Shown piece by piece: positions 1 through 4,065 of a DNA stretch of 5,114 nucleotides. The translations under genes were made by a program, and so were the position numbers. Positions within the stretch are counted from its first letter, which is position 1, and every line of letters starts with the position of its first letter. The notes below the pieces were generated by a model. It did no database searches. It saw nothing but the letters and a program-made list of their open reading frames with translations, and had not been told where the DNA came from. Source of the stretch: Betaproteobacteria bacterium (lineage in GTDB: Bacteria > Pseudomonadota > Gammaproteobacteria > Burkholderiales > SG8-39); contig SHXL01000186.1 in the NCBI GenBank assembly GCA_009693345.1, positions 1 through 5,114 of the forward strand, in the 5' to 3' direction.

Positions 1-86
1 GGGCCGGAGGACTGGCCGAAGTGGACCAGGTGGCCGAAGAAGGCCAGCGAATCGAGCGAGCCCAGGAAGGTATCCTTTCCCACTGA
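1..86 (-). pseudogene. Quinone oxidoreductase (zinc-independent MDR family), 5'-truncated fragment running off the left edge
   Basis: Read on the minus strand from 86 down to 3, the frame gives SVGKDTFLGSLDSLAFFGHL followed by VHFGQSSG and the first two bases of a Pro codon. This matches the segment of NADPH:quinone oxidoreductases (Qor/zeta-crystallin type) that follows the nucleotide-binding fold; E. coli Qor has SVGRDTWERSLDCL and then MVSFGNSSG here. Family members are about 325 residues and this segment lies roughly 60% of the way along, so some 200 N-terminal residues should precede it. They do not: upstream of the Ser codon (87 onward) the same frame reads GEPRVDLPIR, without the expected VYD and Rossmann-fold sequence. 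The frame is therefore broken near position 86 by deletion, insertion or an assembly join. The family reduces quinones with NADPH in the cytoplasm. Family call is confident despite the short length; whether the break is biological is unknown. Confidence 0.72.
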
Positions 87-304
87 ACGGATAGGTAAGT
101 CAACCCGAGGCTCCCCGCGCAATGCCCCATGAAAATTCCCCCTGGGTGCTATGCAGCTCCGGCGCAGCGTTGCACAATGGGGATTATGTCGTCCCGTGAG
201 CCGGTGGACATTTGGGTGCGCTCCTGAGGCAATTAGAGGCGTTTTGAACGGGTTGCGCAAGCGGCCGGCCGTTCATCCGGAAAAAGCCGATAGCGCACCG
301 CGCG
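87..304. other. Intergenic/degenerate segment without a convincing gene
   Basis: This stretch separates the stop codon of the PhyH-family gene from the truncated quinone oxidoreductase. None of the frames gives a recognisable protein, and the open frames crossing it on the plus strand lack family-like sequence. It contains the terminator-like hairpin at 281-307, a short ORF with a good ribosome binding site at 149-211 (minus), and a GGCCGGCC palindrome near 263-270. It may be what remains after deletion of the 5' part of the neighbouring gene. Confidence 0.5.
149..211 (-). other. 20-codon ORF with Shine-Dalgarno, possible leader peptide or chance
   Basis: An ATG at 211-209 is preceded by AGGAG at 221-225 with a 9-nt spacer, and the frame reads MSTGSRDDIIPIVQRCAGAA before a TAG at 151-149. 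I do not recognise the peptide; it has no membrane segment and no run of a single amino acid typical of an attenuator leader. Its orientation matches the truncated quinone oxidoreductase further along, so it might be the start of a decayed gene. The only support is the ribosome binding site spacing, so it may well be coincidence. Confidence 0.15.
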
Positions 305-307
305 CTA
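281..307 (-). terminator. Weak intrinsic-terminator-like hairpin after the PhyH-family gene
   Basis: On the minus strand TAGCGC (307-302, including the TAG stop of the PhyH-family gene) pairs perfectly with GCGCTA (296-291) around a 5-nt loop, and five T residues follow at 285-281. The stem is only 6 bp and a 5-nt spacer (TCGGC) separates it from the T run, so this is weaker than a canonical Rho-independent terminator. Its position exactly at the end of the last gene of the minus-strand unit favours a real role. Confidence 0.4.
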
Positions 308-1135
308 CTCCGCATTCGCGAGATTCAATTCCTTCTTCGAGCCGAAATAGTTTTTCATCACCTTGGCGTGGTAGGAAACCTGGTCCGGGGCGCAGTTGCG
401 CTGGGGGCGTCGCTCAGGATCGAAATGACCGTAGCGGTCGGTGCCGCGTACCAGCATGCCGGTAAGCCTGGTTTTCCCCGTGAACCGCACGCGCGTCGAG
501 ATAAAGCTGATGCCGACGCCGATGCGCCGGTCGTCCGCCATGTTGGGCTCGGACCCATGAATGGCGAGTGTGTGATGCAGCGAGAACTGGCCGGGCCTGA
601 GCAGCATGCGCACCGCTCTCGTCTCGTCGACGCGAGTGTCCACCGCCTGCCGGCGCGGCAGCATGTGGTTTGCGGATCCTTCCCGGATGCTGTGCCGGTA
701 GACGCCGTCCAGGTGACTGCGCGGGATCACGCGCACGCAGCCGCTTTCCACCGAACTTTCCGACAGCGCCACCCAGGCGGTGACCTGCTCTTTCGGCTCG
801 AGACCGAAGTACGACGCGTCCTGGTGCCAGTCGACGAGCTTGCCGTCCCCCGCGTTTTTGATCCACAGCGTCAGCGTGTAGATCAGGATGTCTTCGCCGA
901 TGAGGTCCTCGACCGCGTCGAGCAGCCGCTGGTTGCGGGTGATCTCGTCCACCCAGGGGAATAGCAGGTGCGATTTGGACGCGTACTCGCCGATCTTGAG
1001 CGGACCGAATTCGCGCTCGCAGTCCTCCATGCGATCGCGGAACGCCCGCGCCTCGGCTTCGGACATCGCGGCAAGCGGCGAAAGGTAGCCTTCCCGGCGG
1101 AAATGATCGATTTGCTGGGGGGTGATGTGTTTCAT
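305..1135 (-). CDS. Phytanoyl-CoA dioxygenase (PhyH) family Fe(II)/2-oxoglutarate-dependent oxygenase
   Basis: This 276-residue protein belongs to the PhyH family of cytoplasmic non-haem iron oxygenases, which hydroxylate a substrate while converting 2-oxoglutarate and O2 to succinate and CO2. The iron-binding facial triad is visible: His104 and Asp106 in DWHQDASYFGL, and His193 in LAIHGSEPN. Arg204 (DDRRIGV), 11 residues after the distal His, is the expected 2-oxoglutarate ligand. The N-terminus (TPQQIDHFRREGYLSPL) and the SGCVRVIPRSH segment (131-141) are typical of the family, and the length is normal. The ATG is supported by GGAGGA at 1143-1148 with a 7-nt spacer. It starts 25 nt after the stop of the Bug-family gene, so the two are probably co-transcribed. 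The substrate cannot be read from sequence. Bacterial members rarely act on phytanoyl-CoA itself, and many modify small metabolites, so only the family call is firm. Confidence 0.93.
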   Translation of the reverse strand: MKHITPQQIDHFRREGYLSPLAAMSEAEARAFRDRMEDCEREFGPLKIGEYASKSHLLFPWVDEITRNQRLLDAVEDLIGEDILIYTLTLWIKNAGDGKLVDWHQDASYFGLEPKEQVTAWVALSESSVESGCVRVIPRSHLDGVYRHSIREGSANHMLPRRQAVDTRVDETRAVRMLLRPGQFSLHHTLAIHGSEPNMADDRRIGVGISFISTRVRFTGKTRLTGMLVRGTDRYGHFDPERRPQRNCAPDQVSYHAKVMKNYFGSKKELNLANAE

Positions 1136-1142
1136 CGGCTTG

Positions 1143-1148
1143 TCCTCC
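1143..1148 (-). promoter_or_regulatory. Ribosome binding site of the PhyH-family gene
   Basis: GGAGGA on the minus strand, 7 nt before the ATG at 1135-1133. It is a near-perfect Shine-Dalgarno lying in the 25-nt gap after the Bug gene, and it fixes the start codon. Confidence 0.8.
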
Positions 1149-1160
1149 GGACCCGGCGGG

Positions 1161-2126
1161 CTACTGGATGCGCGCGCCCGAGGCGCGGACGACGCCGGTC
1201 CACTTTGCGGTTTCGGCGCGCAGGAATATGCCGAATTCCTCCGGTGTATTGGCGATCACCGTGAGCGCGCTTTCCTCGAATTGCCGGCGCACTTCCGCGC
1301 TGCGCAGCACGGCCACGATCTCGGAATGGAGCCGGCTGATGATCGCGGCGGGCGTGGCGGCGGGGACCATCACGCCGTTCCAGGTGCTGACATCGTAGCC
1401 CTCGACGCCGGTTTCATGCACTGGCGGCAGCTCTGGCATGCTCGGCGCGCGGCGCAGGCTGCTGACCGCGATGCCGCGCAGTTTACCGCTCTTGATAAGC
1501 GAAATCATTTCCGGCAACGGGTTGACCATCAGCGTGATCCGGCCGGCGATCAGGTCGGGCATGCACTCGGTCGACCCCTTGTAGGGCACGTGAACGATGT
1601 CGATCTTCGCCATGCTTTTGAAGAGCTCGCCCGCGAGGTGCGAGGAGGTCCCGTTGCCCGCCGAGCAGAAATTCAGTTTGCCGGGCTGCGCCAGCGCCGT
1701 CGTCAGCACATCCTTGACCGTTGCCGCGTTCATCGATGGCGAGACCACGAGCGCGAGCGGCGCGGAGGTCATCAGCGTGACTGGCGCGAGATCCTTTAGC
1801 GGGTCATAACTGAGCTTGGCGTACAGCGAAGGGTTGATCGCGAGTCCGGGAAAAGCGGTCAGCAGCGTGTAGCCGTCGGCAGGCGCGCGCGCGACGCTGT
1901 CCGCGGCGATGTTACCGCCGGCGCCAGGGCGGTTTTCGACCAGGACTTGCTGGCCGAGCGCGATACTCAGTTTTTGCGCCACCGCGCGCGCAACGATGTC
2001 GGTGGTTCCGCCGGGCGCGAAGGGCGCCACCCAGCGGATTGGCTTCGATGGATAGGTTTGAGCCTGCGCGAACGGCGCGCAAGCGGCGGCAATGGCACAG
2101 AGGAGGAGCGCAGGCGCTGCTTTCAT
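1161..2126 (-). CDS. Bug-family (TctC-like) tripartite tricarboxylate transporter periplasmic substrate-binding protein
   Basis: This complete 321-residue extracytoplasmic binding protein has a Sec signal peptide: MK, a hydrophobic stretch from about residue 4 to 20, and a likely cleavage after AQA at 22, giving a mature protein starting QTYPSKPI. Family hallmarks follow in order: the ligand-loop motif APFAPGGTTDIVAR (34-47), VENRPGAGGNIAADSVARAP (63-82), DGYTLL (84-89), SAGNGTSSHLAGELF (155-169), HVPYKGS (179-185) and GKLRGIAVSS (214-223). Bug proteins bind small carboxylates or related metabolites through main-chain contacts in the two APGGT-type loops, so the ligand cannot be predicted. 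Most are orphans; no TctA/TctB membrane genes are present here, so any partner is encoded elsewhere or the protein acts in sensing. It sits between an amidohydrolase remnant 37 nt upstream and the PhyH-family gene 25 nt downstream, suggesting one former catabolic unit. The ATG follows AAGGA with a 6-nt spacer. Confidence 0.95.
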   Translation of the reverse strand: MKAAPALLLCAIAAACAPFAQAQTYPSKPIRWVAPFAPGGTTDIVARAVAQKLSIALGQQVLVENRPGAGGNIAADSVARAPADGYTLLTAFPGLAINPSLYAKLSYDPLKDLAPVTLMTSAPLALVVSPSMNAATVKDVLTTALAQPGKLNFCSAGNGTSSHLAGELFKSMAKIDIVHVPYKGSTECMPDLIAGRITLMVNPLPEMISLIKSGKLRGIAVSSLRRAPSMPELPPVHETGVEGYDVSTWNGVMVPAATPAAIISRLHSEIVAVLRSAEVRRQFEESALTVIANTPEEFGIFLRAETAKWTGVVRASGARIQ

Positions 2127-2130
2127 GGTG

Positions 2131-2137
2131 TTTCCTT
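2131..2137 (-). promoter_or_regulatory. Ribosome binding site of the Bug-family gene
   Basis: AAGGAAA on the minus strand, with its AAGGA core at 2133-2137 ending 6 nt before the ATG at 2126-2124. It supports the start that yields a complete signal peptide. Confidence 0.6.
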
Positions 2138-2163
2138 TTTGTGAATCGATTGAGTGCGCCTGG

Positions 2164-2387
2164 TCAACTCAGCTTGCCGAGAACCGGCGGCTGGCCGATG
2201 CGGCGCCAGAGGTATTTGCCGTGGCCGCCGGGGCCGACGATCCTGCCCTGGTCCATCACGGTGACGCCGCGCACAATGGTCTTCACCGGCCAGCCTTTCA
2301 GCAGCTGGTTCTCGTAGAGGCTGTAGTCCGCCTCGGAGCCCATTTCTGCAGGGATGAATTGCGCTCCTTGTTCAGATCCACGATGGT
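2164..2387 (-). pseudogene. C-terminal fragment of a hydantoinase/dihydropyrimidinase-type amidohydrolase, frameshifted
   Basis: Reading down from about 2387, one frame gives TIVDLNKE. After a one-base frame change around 2361-2366, another gives QFIPAEMGSEADYSLYENQL, then KGWPVKTIVRGVTVMDQGRI, then VGPGGHGKYLWRR, ending in a TGA at 2166-2164. This is the C-terminal beta-sandwich end of cyclic amidohydrolases: a DL(T/V)(I/V)VDL strand, a substrate-side DYSLYE segment, the G-(W/V)-P-V-x-T-(I/V)-x-R-G motif, then G-x-G-(K/R)-(Y/F)-L. Intact relatives are about 450-480 residues; only about 70 remain, and the metal-binding catalytic barrel is absent, so it cannot be active. Restoring one base after the GAG of KE (for example GAGGCG instead of GAGCG) rejoins the frames. 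It lies directly upstream of the Bug gene in the same orientation. Which amide-ring substrate the parent enzyme used is unknown. Confidence 0.75.
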
Positions 2388-2650
2388 GAGCCCGACGGTG
2401 CCGCGCAGGACTTCTGGCTTGGGCGCGGGGCCGCGGCTGGGAAGGTGCGCCTGCGTGCGGCCGAAGTTGACCCACATGTTCTCGAGCCCCATGAAGATAT
2501 AAGGGTCCCGGGTGCCGCCGAGGCCGACAACGTAAAACAGCGTCGCCAGGCGCTGGTCATCGATCAGGCAGTTGAAGTGTTCGAGATGCAAATGTTGCCG
2601 ACGGTCTGCGCCGTGCGGTCGTGCTGCTTTACATTGTCTGGAGCGTTCAT
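2388..2650 (-). pseudogene. N-terminal fragment of a VOC (glyoxalase/extradiol dioxygenase superfamily) protein, frameshifted and fused to the amidohydrolase remnant
   Basis: From an ATG at 2650 the frame reads MNAPDNVKQHDRTAQTVGNI and hits a TGA at 2566-2564. A one-base shift at about 2590-2594 (inside a T run) restores LHLEHFNCLIDDQRLATLFY, then VVGLGGTRDPYIFMGLENMW, then VNFGRTQAHLPSRGP, ending LRGTVGL. This is a VOC-fold module: a metal-ligand-type His near the start of the first strand (HLEHFN), the D-x-R-x-A-x-x-F-Y-x-x-x-L-G helix signature, and the NMWVNFGRxQxHLP strand. Intact members continue for a complete betaalphabetabetabeta unit and usually a second one; here homology stops after about 85 residues and amidohydrolase sequence follows. 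The start is preceded by GAGGAG 12 nt away, an over-long spacing. With a premature stop and a missing C-terminus, no functional product is expected. Confidence 0.7.
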
Positions 2651-2658
2651 GGCACTAG

Positions 2659-2676
2659 TTTACTCCTCACAGTAAA
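2659..2676. repeat. Perfect 6-bp inverted repeat with 6-bp spacer (candidate operator)
   Basis: TTTACT (2659-2664) and AGTAAA (2671-2676) are exact reverse complements around CCTCAC. Symmetry does not extend beyond the six bases on either side. The arm size and the ~12-bp centre-to-centre spacing would suit a dimeric helix-turn-helix regulator. Confidence 0.4.
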
Positions 2677-2695
2677 ATTTCCGGCTACATCGCGC

Positions 2696-2700
2696 GAGGA
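2696..2700 (+). promoter_or_regulatory. Ribosome binding site of gcdH
   Basis: GAGGA lies 5 nt before the ATG at 2706, which supports that start codon over any internal one. Confidence 0.7.
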
Positions 2701-2705
2701 ATTCC

Positions 2706-3920
2706 ATGAATGCCCCCGAGAAGCCGAGAGGGAAGGCCCGGTTCGTCTGGGAAGATCCCCTCCTCCTCGACCAGCAGCTGACCGAGGACGAGTGCATGGT
2801 GCGCGACGCCGCGCGCGCCTACTGCCAGGACAAGCTCGCGCCGCGCGTGCTCGAGGCGTTCCGCCACGAAAAAACGGATCCGAAGATCTTCCGCGAGATG
2901 GGCGCGCTCGGGCTGCTCGGCCCGACGATTCCGGCGCAATACGGCGGCCCCGAGCTGGGCTACGTCGCCTACGGCCTCATCGCGCGCGAGGTCGAGCGCG
3001 TGGATTCGGGCTACCGCTCGATGATGAGCGTGCAGTCGTCTCTCGTCATGGTGCCGATCCACGAGTTCGGCACCGAGGCACAGCGGCAGAAATTCCTGCC
3101 CAAACTCGCGCGCGGCGAGTGGATCGGCTGCTTCGGCCTCACCGAGCCTAACTTCGGCTCCGACCCGGGCTCGATGGCAGCGCGCGCGAAGAAGGTGAAG
3201 GGCGGCTACCGCCTCTCCGGCTCGAAGATGTGGATCTCGAATTCGCCGATCGCCGACGTATTCCTCGTCTGGGCGAAGGAAGTGGACGGCAAAGGGCATG
3301 TCGGCCCGATCCGCGGCTTCCTCCTTGAGAAAGGCATGAGGGGCCTGTCCGCGCCGGCGATCCACGGCAAGGTGGGATTGAAGACCTCGATCACGGGTGA
3401 AATCGTGCTGGACGACGTGTTCTGCCCCGAGGAGAACGCCTTTCCCGAGGTGCACGGCCTGAACGGCCCGTTCACCTGCCTCAACTCGGCGCGTTACGGC
3501 ATCGCCTGGGGCGCGCTCGGCGCCGCCGAGGACTGCTGGCACCGCGCGCGCCAGTACGTGATGGACCGCAAGCAGTTCGGCCGGCCGCTCGCCGCCAACC
3601 AGCTGATCCAGAAGAAGCTCGCCGACATGCAGACCGAGATCACGCTCGGGCTGCAGGGCTGCCTGCGCCTCGGGCGCATGAAGGACGAAGGCATTGCCGC
3701 CCCCGAGATCACCTCGATGCTCAAGCGCAACTCCTGCGGCAAGGCGCTCGACATCGCGCGCCTGGCGCGCGATATGATGGGTGGCAATGGCATCTCGGAC
3801 GAATTCGGCGTCATTCGCCACATGGTGAACCTGGAAGTGGTCAACACCTACGAGGGCACCCACGACATCCACGCCCTGATCCTCGGGCGCGCGATGACCG
3901 GCATCCAGGGATTCAGCTGA
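2706..3920 (+). CDS. gcdH: Glutaryl-CoA dehydrogenase (acyl-CoA dehydrogenase family)
   Basis: This 404-residue flavoenzyme oxidises glutaryl-CoA. In the usual decarboxylating form it makes crotonyl-CoA and CO2, passing electrons to electron-transfer flavoprotein. The length and domain order are normal: N-terminal helical domain (about 22-140), middle beta domain with the FAD-contacting FGLTEPNFGSDP (143-154) and KMWISNSP (174-181), and C-terminal helical domain with DRKQFGRPL (287-295) and ARDMMGGNGI (354-363). The catalytic base is Glu383 in NTYEGTHDIHALILGRA, and GYRSMMSVQSSL (102-113) holds Arg104, which should bind the terminal carboxylate of glutaryl-CoA; both are diagnostic of this subfamily. 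Tyr382 before the catalytic Glu is the residue reported as Val in non-decarboxylating enzymes, so sequence predicts the decarboxylating type. It is the first gene of a tight operon with two decarboxylase-pump subunits; only 1 nt separates its stop from the next ATG. The pathway is lysine/tryptophan/glutarate or aromatic catabolism. Confidence 0.96.
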   Translation: MNAPEKPRGKARFVWEDPLLLDQQLTEDECMVRDAARAYCQDKLAPRVLEAFRHEKTDPKIFREMGALGLLGPTIPAQYGGPELGYVAYGLIAREVERVDSGYRSMMSVQSSLVMVPIHEFGTEAQRQKFLPKLARGEWIGCFGLTEPNFGSDPGSMAARAKKVKGGYRLSGSKMWISNSPIADVFLVWAKEVDGKGHVGPIRGFLLEKGMRGLSAPAIHGKVGLKTSITGEIVLDDVFCPEENAFPEVHGLNGPFTCLNSARYGIAWGALGAAEDCWHRARQYVMDRKQFGRPLAANQLIQKKLADMQTEITLGLQGCLRLGRMKDEGIAAPEITSMLKRNSCGKALDIARLARDMMGGNGISDEFGVIRHMVNLEVVNTYEGTHDIHALILGRAMTGIQGFS

Positions 3921-3921
3921 C

Positions 3922-4065
3922 ATGGACATCTGGGCCTTCGGCTTCACCATGATAATCGTCGCCGGCGGCGGGACGTTCCTCACGCTCTGGTTCCTGGGCC
4001 TGATCATCGACCTGCTCAAGCGCATGTTCCCCCTGGTGCCGCAGAAGCCGGCCGATGATCGATAG
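3922..4065 (+). CDS. OadG/GcdD-like small membrane subunit of a Na+-translocating decarboxylase
   Basis: This 47-residue protein begins 1 nt after the gcdH stop and overlaps the next gene by 11 nt, so all three are almost certainly translated together. It has one hydrophobic segment, about residues 8-32, starting GFTMIIVAGGGTFLTLWF and followed by DLLKRMFP and a short polar proline-containing tail ending in DDR. That is the architecture of the gamma/delta (OadG, MmdD, GcdD) subunits, which anchor and assemble the complex at the cytoplasmic membrane. Characterised relatives are longer (about 60-110 residues) and often carry a His-rich or Ala/Pro-rich tail, so this one is minimal. No metal-binding His is seen. 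A weak AGGG lies 11 nt before the ATG, so translational coupling to gcdH is likely. Function rests on shape and context more than on sequence identity. Confidence 0.72.
   Translation: MDIWAFGFTMIIVAGGGTFLTLWFLGLIIDLLKRMFPLVPQKPADDR

Larger units (their letters stand above)
2651..2705. promoter_or_regulatory. Divergent intergenic promoter region with operator-like inverted repeat
   Basis: These 55 bp separate the divergently read gcdH and the VOC-family pseudogene and form the most AT-rich patch nearby. They hold the perfect inverted repeat TTTACT-CCTCAC-AGTAAA (2659-2676). A candidate -10 element for gcdH, TAAAAT (2673-2678), overlaps the right arm, so a repressor bound to the dyad would block the promoter. 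No good -35 is visible at 17 nt from this -10 (TGGCAC is poor), so the promoter assignment is tentative. No regulator gene is present in the window. Confidence 0.35.

Noticed and set aside
245..275. Inverted repeat TGAACGG/CCGTTCA with a 17-nt GC-rich loop
   Set aside because: The stem is 7 bp, the loop is long, and no T run follows on either strand, so I do not call it a terminator. The loop contains its own short palindromes, as expected by chance in such GC-rich DNA.
151..465. 104-codon plus-strand frame starting in the gene-free stretch
   Set aside because: It has no clear ribosome binding site, its sequence is rich in Arg, Ser and Pro without a recognisable fold, and it runs antisense into the PhyH-family gene.
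368..964. 198-codon plus-strand frame opposite the PhyH-family gene
   Set aside because: The opposite strand encodes a PhyH protein with intact iron and 2-oxoglutarate ligands; this frame has no family features.
1122..1799. 225-codon plus-strand frame opposite the Bug-family gene
   Set aside because: It is antisense to a complete signal-peptide-bearing binding protein, has no recognisable domain, and overlaps the end of the PhyH-family gene as well.
2648..2714. Both divergent reading frames begin M-N-A-P, raising the idea of a duplicated 5' end
   Set aside because: The two starts differ at the codon level and diverge after four or five residues, with no extended DNA similarity, so coincidence is the simpler explanation.
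2685..4025. 446-codon open frame on the minus strand across gcdH
   Set aside because: It is antisense to a clear gcdH, its translation is rich in His, Arg, Ala and Glu without any family pattern, and such frames arise from the G/C-rich third codon positions of the real gene.
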